From Lentzea californiensis (GTDB taxonomy: Bacteria; Actinomycetota; Actinomycetes; Mycobacteriales; Pseudonocardiaceae), in the NCBI RefSeq assembly GCF_024648825.1, contig NZ_JANBBE010000004.1:186001-250000 (forward strand): 64,000 nt of DNA, in the 5' to 3' direction. Under the pieces are notes generated by a model. That model did not search any database and was not told the DNA's origin. It was given only the letters and a program-made list of their open reading frames with translations. Positions 19,639 through 28,131 of this stretch are shown piece by piece (within the stretch, counting starts at the first letter, position 1; every line of letters begins with the position of its first letter). Made by a program: the position numbers and the translations under genes.

Positions 19639-21099
19639 TCAGCCGTTCTCGGCGGCGCACTTCTGGTCGTTCGGACGCTGTCCGCCGAGCAGGTACTCGG
19701 TGACCTTGTCGTTGGCGCACTTGTTCTTGCCGAAGACGTAGGCGCCGTGCCCGCCCTGGTCGATCGTGATCATCGCGGCCCTGTCGCCGAACGCGCGGCG
19801 CGTCGATTGGGCGCCAACCAGCGGCGTCGCGGGGTCGCGCTCGTTCTGCACCAGCAGCACGTTGCGCGGGCCTCGGTCGGACGGCAGGACCTGCTTCTCC
19901 ACCGGCTTCGGGAAGAAGGCGCACGGCTGGATGTTCGCCGCGGCCGCGCCGAACATCGGGTTGCGGATGCGGTCGATCGCCACGTTGCGCTCGTACGTGC
20001 CGACCGACGACGGCCAGGTGGAGTCACCGCAGATCACGTTCAGGCGGCCTGCCAGCAGCGCCTGGATGCGCGGGACCTCCGGGTACTCCTGCGGCGGCTG
20101 CGGCTGGCCGGTGTCGAAGGCCTTCCAGGAGGCGGCGAGCTTCGAGAAGGCCTCGTCACCGGTGGAGTAGAGCGCCGCGAAGTTGATGAAGCGGAACAGC
20201 CTGCCATCGACGCCCTCCACCGAGGGCGCCTTGTCGAGCCTCGCGGCCAGCTCGAAGAACTTGGCGCGCACCTGCTGCGGCGTCGTGCCCAGGTCGTACT
20301 CGGGGTGCGCCGCCGCCCACTTCGCGAAGTCCGGGAACGTGTCCTCGACGCCGCGGCCCATCAGCCGGCCGCCCTCGACGTCCCAGCCGCCCTTCGGCAG
20401 GTTGCTGTCGATCACGACGCGCTCCGCGGTCTTCGGGAACAGCGTGGCGTACACCGAACCCAGGTACGAGCCGTACGAATACCCGAGGAACGACGCCTTC
20501 TTCTCGCCCAGCGCCGCGCGGACCGAGTCCAGGTCACGCGCGATGTTCGCGGTCGTGTTGTACGGGAGTTCATCGGCCGAGGACGACTTGAGGCACTGCT
20601 CGGCGATCTTCTTGACCTCGTCGGCGCGCTGGCGAACCTCAGCGGAGTTGTTGGCGTACGGAGGCACGCTGCCGTCCGCCATCTGCTCCTCGGTGAGGTC
20701 GCATGTGGACGGTGAGCTGTAACCGATGCCACGCGGGTCCATGCCGATGATGTCGTACGCGTCCTGCACGTCCTGCGGCAGTCCGACCGCTTTCAGCACG
20801 ACCGGGAACGTCAGGCCCTCGCTCGGTCCACCGGGGTTGGTCAGCAGGATCCCCTTGCGCTTCGCGGGGTTCTTGCTGGCCAACCGGGTGATCATCACCT
20901 CGGTCTTGCGGCCTTCCGCCTTGCGGTAGTCGAGCGGCAGTTGCAGCTTTCCGCACTCCAGGCCGGGCAGCGCCACGTCGGTGGGACAGGCGACCCACTG
21001 CACCTCCGGCTTCGGCGTGGCGGCGGAGGCCACCCCCGGTACCGCCACCAGCGCTGCGGCGGCGGTCACGACCGCGGCCAGCGACATCGATGTTCGCAT
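19639..21099 (-). CDS. secreted S33-type alpha/beta-hydrolase (tripeptidyl aminopeptidase-like)
   Basis: The 486-residue precursor has an Ala-rich signal peptide (residues 1-26). It has the layout of the SlpD/SlpE and tripeptidyl-aminopeptidase group: NPGGPSEG oxyanion region, DPRGIGYSSP, the nucleophile motif GYSYGS, an alpha-helical lid, and a C-terminal TAP-like part with NERDPATPL (Asp) and GGHGAY (His). Such enzymes trim tripeptides or amino acids from extracellular peptides. ATG at 21099 follows GGGAGG. A longer open frame upstream adds only 15 residues. A MerR gene lies 52 bases upstream on the same strand and may control it. Confidence 0.9.
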   Translation of the reverse strand: MRTSMSLAAVVTAAAALVAVPGVASAATPKPEVQWVACPTDVALPGLECGKLQLPLDYRKAEGRKTEVMITRLASKNPAKRKGILLTNPGGPSEGLTFPVVLKAVGLPQDVQDAYDIIGMDPRGIGYSSPSTCDLTEEQMADGSVPPYANNSAEVRQRADEVKKIAEQCLKSSSADELPYNTTANIARDLDSVRAALGEKKASFLGYSYGSYLGSVYATLFPKTAERVVIDSNLPKGGWDVEGGRLMGRGVEDTFPDFAKWAAAHPEYDLGTTPQQVRAKFFELAARLDKAPSVEGVDGRLFRFINFAALYSTGDEAFSKLAASWKAFDTGQPQPPQEYPEVPRIQALLAGRLNVICGDSTWPSSVGTYERNVAIDRIRNPMFGAAAANIQPCAFFPKPVEKQVLPSDRGPRNVLLVQNERDPATPLVGAQSTRRAFGDRAAMITIDQGGHGAYVFGKNKCANDKVTEYLLGGQRPNDQKCAAENG

Positions 21100-21151
21100 T
21101 AGCAAATACCTCCCCGACGACGCGCTCGCAGCGCGTCGAACCAATGGAATG

Positions 21152-21868
21152 TCAGCCGTTCATGCGGCCGAGAACGTCCAGCTGCGCCTTGTTGTAGAGC
21201 TCGACCAAGACCTTCACGACAGTCCGCCGCGCGTGCTCCACACCTCGCGGGGCGTCGCTCCACAGACCGGCCGGATCCGGGAACACGGCGCGGATCTGAG
21301 CCATGTACGGCATCTCGCGCATGGCGTCCGCCACCCGCTGCCGGGTCTCCTCGTCCGCGTCCTCCGGCAGGTTGTCGAACGCCACGACCGCCGGGTCCCG
21401 CGAGTAGCCCTTCAGCGTCTCGGCGTATTTGGCCAGCGTCTCCGGCGAGAGCAGCTGGGCCAGCACGACGGTGAACGAGCGGTCCTGCGGTGACAGGTCC
21501 GCGTTCTCGATCATCGCCGCGACGTCCGGCGGCAGGTCGGTCGGCACCTCCTGGAGCCGGACCAGTGCCAGCTCGGCCCTGATCCGCTGCAGGCGTTCGA
21601 TCTGCGCGGCCAGTTCGGTGTCGAGCTCCCTCAACGCCTCGCGAGGATGTTCGTCCCCGTCACCCAGTTCCGCGATCTGCGTGAGCGACAACCCGAGATC
21701 GGTGAGGCGCTTGATCCTCAGCACCCGCACGAGATGGGGCACGCCGTAGCTCTTGTAGCCGTTGGCGCGGCGTTCCGGCTCTGCGAGCAGGCCCACGTCG
21801 TGGTAGTGCCGGATCGTGCGCAACGTCGTGCCGGCGAGATCGGCCAGTTGACTGGTGCTCCACGCCAC
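21152..21868 (-). CDS. MerR-family transcriptional regulator
   Basis: This 238-residue regulator carries the MerR winged helix at residues 1-70 (SQLADLAGTTLRTIRHYHDVGLL, then KSYGVPHLVRVLRIKRLTDLG). A coiled-coil helix follows (ELDTELAAQIERLQRIRAEL), and the long C-terminal effector region has no metal-binding cysteines. It is therefore of the drug- or metabolite-sensing type (TipA/BmrR-like layout) rather than a metal sensor. GTG at 21868 follows GGAGGAGG. The secreted hydrolase gene is directly downstream. Confidence 0.9.
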   Translation of the reverse strand: MAWSTSQLADLAGTTLRTIRHYHDVGLLAEPERRANGYKSYGVPHLVRVLRIKRLTDLGLSLTQIAELGDGDEHPREALRELDTELAAQIERLQRIRAELALVRLQEVPTDLPPDVAAMIENADLSPQDRSFTVVLAQLLSPETLAKYAETLKGYSRDPAVVAFDNLPEDADEETRQRVADAMREMPYMAQIRAVFPDPAGLWSDAPRGVEHARRTVVKVLVELYNKAQLDVLGRMNG

Positions 21869-21987
21869 GACGTCCTCCTCTCCGGTTGCTGACGAGACCC
21901 AGTTGAAACCATGCCGCTACGGCACGGTCAAGGCGGATGAGAACGTTCAGACGAAGGTTGGGCAGGGAGTCCACTTTCGTCGCACGC

Positions 21988-22021
21988 AAAAGGCCCCCGG
22001 CAAGACACCGGGGACCTTTTG
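21988..22021 (-). terminator. rho-independent terminator of the subtilisin gene
   Basis: AAAAGGCCCCCGG and CCGGGGACCTTTT pair over a seven-base loop, with a run of T on either strand. It starts 16 bases after the stop of the peptidase gene at 22037 and may also terminate transcripts coming from the left. Confidence 0.88.
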
Positions 22022-22036
22022 TTGCGTTACAACGAC

Positions 22037-23758
22037 TTACAGGAACTGACCACCACGGGTGACAGCGCCGTAGGCGTCCACGATGCCGTGACCGTAGAAG
22101 CCGTTGAACTTCGCGTCACCCTCACAGGTGGCGTCGAACTCCGGCGTGCGGCCCACGTTGACGTACGACACGGTGCGCGGGTTCGGGCACGCGCGCTGCG
22201 TCGCGGTCTTGTAGAGGACCTTCTCGACCTTGTCGGGTGCGAGGGTCAGACCGGGGTTCTTCTTGTCCTTCTTGCCGTACTGGCTGACGATCAGCGCGGC
22301 GACACCAGCGGCGTGCGGGGCGGCCATCGAGGTGCCCTGCAGGTACTGGTAGTAGCCGACCTTGTCGCCCTGCACGGCCTTCTTCACACCCGCGGCCAGA
22401 CCGGCCTCGGTGATGTTGCCGGCGTCGTCGATCGCGCCTTCGGCGAGAGCGACGTTGCGCGGGTAGGTCGACAGGATCAGGTTCTCGTTGGTGCGGTACC
22501 ACGGCGTGCCGAGGCCGTCGCGGAAGTAACCACCGGGAGCCGAGATCGAGGTCTGCTCAAGGCCGTAGTTCGAGTAGTCGGCCTTGTTCGTCGACGGGCC
22601 GAGCGACGACACCGAGATGACGTGGTTGCCCTCGGTCGGGAGGTTGAGGCACGTCGCGTTGTCGACCGGACGCGTGCGGTTGTGGCCCGGCGGGTAGTTC
22701 GGGCTCACGGTGTCCTGGCGCGGCTTGCCCAGGTCCTCGTGGTTGTTGCCACCGGCACCGATCAGCGTGACGCCCTTGCGGTGCGCGTAGTTCAGCGCGC
22801 GCTGCACGGTCGCGATGATCGTGCGCTGCTCCAGCTGCTCCTCGGCCGAGGCCGTGGGGTCGTTGGCGCAGTTCATGTACCAGGGGTCGACGTAGAACGA
22901 CATGTTGATGACGTCCAGGCCGATGTCGGCGCCGTAGGTGATGGCGTCGACGACGGGCTGCAGGAAGAACGAACCCGCGTCCTGGCCGCCGCGGATGTTC
23001 ACGAGCGACACACCCGGTGCGACACCGGAGATGCCGAAACCGTTGGCAGCGGCGCCGATGGTGCCGGCGACGTGCGTGCCGTGGCCGCCGTCGTCCCAGT
23101 TCGCCGGGTCGACACAGCCGCGGAACTCACACGGGCCGTCGAAGACGCCGCCGTCGGAGTCGTTGGGGATGTCGATCGTGAAGTTGCGCGAAAGCTCGTT
23201 GTTGAAGTTCGGCGCGATGTCCGGGTGGGAACCGTCCACACCGGTGTCGAGCACGCCGACGTACACGCGCTTGTCGCCGGCCTGCTTGGCCCGCGCGATG
23301 TTGGAGCGAACGAGGTTCAGGCCCCACAGGTCCCCGTCGAGCGGGTCCATGCCGGCCGTCGAGCCCGACTGCGTGGGCGCCTTGTTCGGCTTCTCGGTCT
23401 TGTTCTCCTTCTCGACGTTGTCCCGCTTGGCCTTCTCGGCCTTCGCCGCGGGCGCGTGCCCGATCGGCTTCGTCCGAGCGGCACCGACGATCGCGCTCGA
23501 AGCGGAAACCTTCTCCGCGAAGCCGTTCGCGGGCGCCTTGACCGTCAGCAGTCCGACGGCGTCGTTGCTCCGCACGACCTCGCCGCCCGCCGCTTCCACG
23601 GCGTCGATCGCGAAGTCGCGGTTTCCGGGTTCTTCCAGAAGGACGGTGTACTCCGTGGTCGGCCCTGTGGTGGCCGGTGCGGCCCCCGCCGCCGAAGTGC
23701 CCGCTGCGATCAGCGACACCGTTGCCGCCACCGCCATCACGGTTCTGCGCGTTCTCAC
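22037..23758 (-). CDS. secreted subtilisin-like serine peptidase (S8 family)
   Basis: This 573-residue preproenzyme has a signal peptide (1-26), an I9-type propeptide (about 35-95, YTVLLEE...) and a charged Lys/Glu linker (KAEKAKRDNVEKENKTEK). In the catalytic domain the triad is visible as Asp in VLDTGVDGSHPD (about 175), His in GGHGTHVAG and Ser in GTSMAAPHAAG. Several cysteines in the domain (CEFRGC, NCAND, ATC) suggest disulfides, as expected for an extracellular protease. GTG at 23758 is the start, with no strong ribosome site. A terminator follows. No regulator is adjacent. Confidence 0.93.
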   Translation of the reverse strand: MRTRRTVMAVAATVSLIAAGTSAAGAAPATTGPTTEYTVLLEEPGNRDFAIDAVEAAGGEVVRSNDAVGLLTVKAPANGFAEKVSASSAIVGAARTKPIGHAPAAKAEKAKRDNVEKENKTEKPNKAPTQSGSTAGMDPLDGDLWGLNLVRSNIARAKQAGDKRVYVGVLDTGVDGSHPDIAPNFNNELSRNFTIDIPNDSDGGVFDGPCEFRGCVDPANWDDGGHGTHVAGTIGAAANGFGISGVAPGVSLVNIRGGQDAGSFFLQPVVDAITYGADIGLDVINMSFYVDPWYMNCANDPTASAEEQLEQRTIIATVQRALNYAHRKGVTLIGAGGNNHEDLGKPRQDTVSPNYPPGHNRTRPVDNATCLNLPTEGNHVISVSSLGPSTNKADYSNYGLEQTSISAPGGYFRDGLGTPWYRTNENLILSTYPRNVALAEGAIDDAGNITEAGLAAGVKKAVQGDKVGYYQYLQGTSMAAPHAAGVAALIVSQYGKKDKKNPGLTLAPDKVEKVLYKTATQRACPNPRTVSYVNVGRTPEFDATCEGDAKFNGFYGHGIVDAYGAVTRGGQFL

Positions 23759-23951
23759 CTAGCTGTCTCCTCACACCCGGTCAGGGCTGGATCCAACAAC
23801 ACGGTGCGGCCCCCGATTGCCGCCCAAGTTGGACACACTGACACGAAAATGCGCTGTGCGTCAGCGCCTTTCGTACGGAATCGAACTGTAGCCGATCGGA
23901 AGCGGAGCGTGATGTTATAAGAAGAAATCTTGACTTAACAAGATTCAAGGG

Positions 23952-25064
23952 ATGGACTTCGCGATTATGCGAAGACGGGTAATGGCATCGTCGGCGTGCC
24001 TGCTCTTTCTCCTCTCCTCCTGTGGTGACGCAGGTCAGGGGTCTCCGACGCTGCCTACGCGCGGTCCCAAACCAATCGTCGGGGTAATCCTTCCCGACCG
24101 AACGACATCCGCGCGTTGGGAAGAACAGGACCGCCCACTGCTCACACAGGCGTTCAACTACGCCGACATCGAACCGTTCATGGAGAACGCCGAGGGCGAC
24201 GAGGCGAAGTTCGCGCAGATCGCCGACGAGATGATCCGCCGCAAGGTCAAGGTCATGATGATCACGCCGTTGTCGGCGGCGGGCGGCCTCGCGGTGCAGA
24301 AGAAGGCGAAGGCCGCGAACATCCCGGTCATCGACTACGACCGGGTCACGCTCGGCGGCACGGCGGAGTACCACGTCGGTTTCGACAGCGTGAACGTCGG
24401 CCAGTTGCAGGGAGACGGCCTGCTGAACTGCCTCGGCGACAAGCCGGGGGCCCAGATCATCGAGATCCAGGGTGCTCCGACCGACCACAACGCGACGCTC
24501 TTCGCCCAGGGGCAGAAGTCGCGGCTGTCCTCGAAGTACGACAGCGGCGCGCTCAAGCTCGTGAAGTCGCAGCCGGTCGCCGACTGGGACAACGTCCTCG
24601 GCGGACAGCTGTTCGAGCAGATCCTGAACGAGAACGGCGGCAAGGTCGACGGCGTGGTCGCGGCCAACGACGGCCTCGCCGGCGCGGTCATCGCCGTGCT
24701 CAAGAAGAAGAACCTGCGGGTCCCGGTCACCGGTCAGGACGCCACCGTGGACGGCCTGCGGGCCGTGCTGGGCGGCGACCAGTGCGTCACCGTCTACAAG
24801 CCGGTGCGCGACGAGGCCGAGGCCGCGGCCAGGCTGGCGATCGCCGTCGCCCGCGGAGACCTGGAGGGTGCCGATGACCTCGCCACCGGCAACCTGCGGG
24901 ATCCCGTCGCACGGCGTGACATCAAGTCGGTGCTGCTCGGCGCGACGCTGATCAAGAAGGACACCGTCCGGACGCTGGTCACGGAGGGCATCGTCAAGCC
25001 GGCGGAGTTGTGCGCCGGCGCGCTCGCCCAGGTCTGCGCCCAGCAAGACATCCTCGGAGGCTAG
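23952..25064 (+). CDS. lipoprotein sugar-binding protein of ABC type (periplasmic-binding family 4)
   Basis: The 370-residue protein has a lipoprotein signal with lipobox LLSSC (Cys24 if the first ATG is used, Cys19 if the ATG at 23967 is used). The rest matches the D-xylose/ribose-type binding fold: VGVILPDR, MITPLSAAGG, NIPVIDYDR, GVVAANDGLAGAVIAVL and VTGQDATVDGLRAV. No permease or ATPase gene is nearby, so it either works with a transporter elsewhere or acts as a sensor. It is flanked by the divergent peptidase and a convergent membrane-protein gene seven bases after its stop. Confidence 0.85.
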   Translation: MDFAIMRRRVMASSACLLFLLSSCGDAGQGSPTLPTRGPKPIVGVILPDRTTSARWEEQDRPLLTQAFNYADIEPFMENAEGDEAKFAQIADEMIRRKVKVMMITPLSAAGGLAVQKKAKAANIPVIDYDRVTLGGTAEYHVGFDSVNVGQLQGDGLLNCLGDKPGAQIIEIQGAPTDHNATLFAQGQKSRLSSKYDSGALKLVKSQPVADWDNVLGGQLFEQILNENGGKVDGVVAANDGLAGAVIAVLKKKNLRVPVTGQDATVDGLRAVLGGDQCVTVYKPVRDEAEAAARLAIAVARGDLEGADDLATGNLRDPVARRDIKSVLLGATLIKKDTVRTLVTEGIVKPAELCAGALAQVCAQQDILGG

Positions 25065-25071
25065 AGACCCG

Positions 25072-25818
25072 TCACGGCCTGTCTTGATCAGGCAGGTCGT
25101 GACGTCCCGAGATGAACTCCTGCACGGCGATCTTGGCCTTGATGATCGGCTGCCGGATCCTGGCCTCCCTGCGGTACGCGCGGGTGAGCTTGCGCGAGCC
25201 CTCCAGGTAGCGCCAGCGCGCCCACGGTGAACCGGGTCGTGCCAGCCGCACGGCGCCCACGGCGGGCACCACCGGCACGAGCAGGCCGAGCAGGCCGGTC
25301 CAGATCTTGCCCTTGAGCAGCGCCACGATCGCGAAGCACAGGTTCACGGAGATGATGATCACCCGCAGCGTGAACGTGGACGCCGGTGTCGTCTCCGGGT
25401 TGAGCTGCAGCACCTCGTCGTAGCCGAACGGGCGAGCGCCCAGCAGGAACGTTCCGGTGAGACCGACGGCGAGGAACACCGCGTCCACGGACAGCCGGCC
25501 CGCCTTCGTCCAGTACACGTCCCTCAGGTGCAGGATCAGCGCGAACTCGTCCAGCACTAGCGCGGCACCCACCCCGAGACCGGCCGCCGCGACCAGTCTG
25601 GCGCTGTGCAGGTCGTCGGGGATGACGAGGCCTGTGACGCTGGACAGGAGCAGCAGCACGGTGCCGAACACGACGTGATGTACGTGCGTGTCGCCGTGCA
25701 CGATGTTTCCCGGCCACCAGCGGACCTTCGCCCTGATCATGCGCACGCTGATGCGGATGAACACGAATGTGGTCACCAAACCGATGAAGAAGAAGAGCAG
25801 TCGTTCACTGCCGGTCAA
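25072..25818 (-). CDS. conserved polytopic membrane protein
   Basis: The 248-residue protein has about six or seven hydrophobic segments (LLFFFIGLVTTFVFI; VHHVVFGTVLLLLSSV; VAAAGLGVGAALVL; AVFLAVGLTGTFLL; VIIISVNLCFAIVAL; LLGLLVPVVPAV). A His-rich loop HGDTHVHH between the first two could bind a metal. The last 60 residues are basic and cytoplasmic. I recognise it as a conserved actinobacterial hypothetical without assigned function. The TTG start at 25818 is supported by GGGAG upstream. Confidence 0.75.
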   Translation of the reverse strand: MTGSERLLFFFIGLVTTFVFIRISVRMIRAKVRWWPGNIVHGDTHVHHVVFGTVLLLLSSVTGLVIPDDLHSARLVAAAGLGVGAALVLDEFALILHLRDVYWTKAGRLSVDAVFLAVGLTGTFLLGARPFGYDEVLQLNPETTPASTFTLRVIIISVNLCFAIVALLKGKIWTGLLGLLVPVVPAVGAVRLARPGSPWARWRYLEGSRKLTRAYRREARIRQPIIKAKIAVQEFISGRHDLPDQDRP

Positions 25819-25850
25819 GCCACGGCTCCCTGGGTCAACGACCCTCCAGG

Positions 25851-26090
25851 TTACCGGCCGTCGGGCATGTTCATGTTCTTCACGGTGCCGATCTGGAACA
25901 CCGTGCCGTGGACGTCTCCGACCAGCTTGTTGGAGATCGTCGTGCGGCCCTTGCCGCGGTCGTCGTCGCGGTCGTTCCGGTCGGTTCCGGCGGGGGCTCG
26001 GCTGAGGTGCTTTCCGGCCACCGCAGCGAGTCCACCGGAAATCTGGGGTGCGACGGTGACCTTGATCGACATCGCCGTCAGCTCCGACAC
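25851..26090 (-). CDS. small protein ending in a [13 protein letters not shown] motif
   Basis: A 79-residue protein starts with GTG at 26090, five bases after GGAGG. The middle is charged and probably disordered ([15 protein letters not shown]). The C-terminus [17 protein letters not shown] resembles the short beta-strand motif GxVxGxVVQAGxIxG found at the ends of many actinobacterial signalling and conflict proteins. The motif is seen. Its role as an assembly tag is an inference from that family context. It shares no operon. Confidence 0.55.
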   Translation of the reverse strand: MSELTAMSIKVTVAPQISGGLAAVAGKHLSRAPAGTDRNDRDDDRGKGRTTISNKLVGDVHGTVFQIGTVKNMNMPDGR

Positions 26091-26235
26091 GAGCACCTCC
26101 GCGAACTCATTTGGCCTCTCACGGTAGCAGCGAAATCGATGTCTCGACTGAGGGCGGGGAGCCGTGGTTGACTGTCTTCGGTCGTACGTTTCGTGTTCGT
26201 GGATCAACCCCGCTCGCGGAACGAAGGTTGCGAGC

Positions 26236-26325
26236 GTGCGGGTTCTCCAGGTTCCGGAGAAGACGCCGCCGCGGCTTGACCCGGTGGTCGCGAGCGCGAT
26301 CCGGCACCTGTTGGAGGAGAAGTAG
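26236..26325 (+). CDS. possible small ORF directly upstream of the cold-shock gene
   Basis: A 29-codon frame starting with GTG at 26236 encodes [18 protein letters not shown] and ends HLLEEK. Nearly every codon ends in G or C, unlike the flanking non-coding sequence. Its last codons contain the GGAGGAG that serves the cold-shock gene, whose ATG comes four bases after this stop. It may be a leader peptide or a small protein. It has no known family and could be chance. Confidence 0.35.
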   Translation: MRVLQVPEKTPPRLDPVVASAIRHLLEEK

Positions 26326-26329
26326 CAAG

Positions 26330-26536
26330 ATGGCAGTACAGGGCACCGTCAAGTGGTTCAACGCGGAGAAGGGCTTCGGCTTCATCTCCCCCGACAACGG
26401 TGGCGCCGACGTGTTCGTGCACTACTCGGAGATCCAGGGGAACGGCTACAAGTCCCTCGACGAGAACCAGCGGGTCGAGTTCGAGATCGGTCAGGGCCAG
26501 AAGGGCCCGCAGGCCCAGGGCGTTCGCGCCGTCTGA
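26330..26536 (+). CDS. cspA: cold-shock protein (CspA family)
   Basis: The 68-residue single-stranded nucleic-acid binder has the classic cold-shock fold. RNP1 is KGFGFIS (residues 14-20) and RNP2 is VFVHYSEI (about 28-35), with [11 protein letters not shown] at the start. It acts as an RNA chaperone in the cytoplasm. GGAGGAG lies about ten bases upstream of the ATG and overlaps the end of a possible small ORF. A strong hairpin follows the stop, so it is a single-gene transcript. Confidence 0.96.
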   Translation: MAVQGTVKWFNAEKGFGFISPDNGGADVFVHYSEIQGNGYKSLDENQRVEFEIGQGQKGPQAQGVRAV

Positions 26537-26561
26537 GTCTGACTGATCAGCTCTGATTCCA

Positions 26562-26600
26562 GACAAGCCGCCTGTCCACTATCGGACAAGCGGCTTTGTC
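26562..26600 (+). terminator. terminator hairpin of the cold-shock gene
   Basis: GACAAGCCGCCTGTCC and GGACAAGCGGCTTTGTC pair with small bulges around a short loop, 26 bases after the stop. A TTTGTC run completes it. Confidence 0.8.
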
Positions 26601-26641
26601 GTATCTTGTGCCCGATTCATCGCGCTCAGTAGCGTCGCGGC

Positions 26642-27520
26642 ATGGGGAGACTGTTCGTAGCCGCTCTGTTGCTCTTCGTGGCCGGCTGCTCCGGCGGCTC
26701 GGACGCGGTGCCGGGCAGCGGCAAGATCGGCGCCCTGCTGGCCAAGGCGCCCGTTTACGCAGGTCAGGTCGCTCCTGGCTCGGCCGTCGACCGGATCAAG
26801 AAGCGCGGCGAGCTGCTGATCGGCGGCTCCCAGGACGCCCCGCTGCTGTCCCAGCTCGACCCGATCAGCGGCGAGCTCACCGGCTTCGACGCCTACCTGG
26901 GCAAGCTGCTCGCGCACTACATCGTCGGCAAGCCCTCGACGGAGCTGCTCTCCGCGACATCGGAGACGCGCGAACCGTTGCTGGCCAACGGTACCGTCGA
27001 CGTGATCATCCAGACGTACACGATCACGCCCGCCCGTCAGGAGCGCGTGTCGTTCGCCGGGCCGTACTACCGGTCGGGGCAGTCGATCGCGGTGCGCAAG
27101 GGCACGTCCGGCATCGGCGCACCCGCTGATCTGGCGGGCAGGACCGTCATCGTCGGCGCGAACACCCCTGGTGTGAAGGCGGTCCAGGACGCGGCGCCCA
27201 CCGCGAAGATCGTCGAGTTCGGCTCCGATCCCGAGTGTCTGACCGCGTTGAAGCAGGGCCGCGGCGAGGCTTACGTGCAGGACCAGGCGATCCTGGTCGC
27301 CGACGCGTCCAAGGACAGCGAGCTGCAGCTCGTCGGCGAGCCGTTCACCGAGGACCCGTACGGCATCGGCATCAAGCACGGGGACGCCGAGTTCACGAAG
27401 TTCGTGAACGACTGGCTGCGCGAGCTCGGCAAGTCAGGGCTGTGGCAGGAGGTCTGGAAGCAGACGATCGGCACCGTGGTCACCGGCGACGCGCCGGCGC
27501 CACCCGCGATCGCCTCATGA
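26642..27520 (+). CDS. amino-acid ABC transporter substrate-binding lipoprotein
   Basis: This 292-residue lipoprotein has lipobox LFVAGC with Cys16. The family 3 binding fold typical of glutamate/aspartate transporters (GluB-like) is visible in IKKRGELLIGGSQDAP, GFDAYLGKLLA, SATSETREPLLANGTVD and FAGPYYRSGQSIAVRKG. The ATG at 26642 has only a weak ribosome site. It is the first gene of a four-gene operon whose members overlap by 1-20 bases: two permeases and an L-asparaginase follow. Uptake of Asn/Gln or Asp/Glu is the likely job, judged from the asparaginase. Confidence 0.9.
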   Translation: MGRLFVAALLLFVAGCSGGSDAVPGSGKIGALLAKAPVYAGQVAPGSAVDRIKKRGELLIGGSQDAPLLSQLDPISGELTGFDAYLGKLLAHYIVGKPSTELLSATSETREPLLANGTVDVIIQTYTITPARQERVSFAGPYYRSGQSIAVRKGTSGIGAPADLAGRTVIVGANTPGVKAVQDAAPTAKIVEFGSDPECLTALKQGRGEAYVQDQAILVADASKDSELQLVGEPFTEDPYGIGIKHGDAEFTKFVNDWLRELGKSGLWQEVWKQTIGTVVTGDAPAPPAIAS

Positions 27521-28131
27521 GCCTGATCCTCGAAGGCTTTCTGAACACCGTCGCCCTGACCCTGCTGTCGTTCGCCGGCGCGGTGCTCGCCGGGCTGCTG
27601 GTGGCCGTCATGAGGATCGTGCCGGTACCGCTGTTGCGCGCGGCCGGCGCGGTCTACGTCGAGGTGTGGCGGAACGTCCCGCTGCTCGCCTGGCTGGTGC
27701 TGTTCGTGTTCGGGCTGCCGGAGGTGGGAGTGAAGATGCCGTTGTTCTGGACGGCTTTCACGGCGATCGCGCTGTACGAGGCGGCCTTCGTGGCGGAGGC
27801 GCTGCGGTCGGGCGTGAACTCGGTGGCGTCCGGGCAGGGCGAGGCCGCGCGGGCGCTGGGACTGTCGCCGCGGCAGTCGTTGCGGCACGTGATCCTGCCG
27901 CAGGCCTTGAAGAGCGTCGTGCAGCCGCTGGCGAACATCGCGATCGCGTTGACGATGGCAACCGCACTCGCTGGTGTGGTCGGAGTAGTGGACATGACCC
28001 GTGCGGCGCAACGGATCAACCTGGAGCTCGCGCAGCCGTTGCTGGTGTTCACCGGCGTCGGGCTCTGCTACCTGGTGATGGCGGCCGGGATCGGATTCGG
28101 GGCACGCGTGCTGGAACGGCGGCTGGCCTGA
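27517..28131 (+). CDS. amino-acid ABC transporter permease (GluC-like)
   Basis: The 204-residue permease has about five membrane segments and the His/Glu/Glu-type inner-membrane fold. The cytoplasmic EAA loop is EAARALGLSPRQSLRHVILPQA, the ATPase docking site. The ATG at 27517 overlaps the stop of the binding-protein gene (ATGA). It pairs with the next permease to form the membrane channel. Confidence 0.92.
   Translation: MSLILEGFLNTVALTLLSFAGAVLAGLLVAVMRIVPVPLLRAAGAVYVEVWRNVPLLAWLVLFVFGLPEVGVKMPLFWTAFTAIALYEAAFVAEALRSGVNSVASGQGEAARALGLSPRQSLRHVILPQALKSVVQPLANIAIALTMATALAGVVGVVDMTRAAQRINLELAQPLLVFTGVGLCYLVMAAGIGFGARVLERRLA

Noticed and set aside
22019-23920. Open frame of 633 codons antisense to the subtilisin gene
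   Set aside because: Shadow of the peptidase gene, whose signal peptide, propeptide and triad are clear; the antisense product has no recognisable feature.
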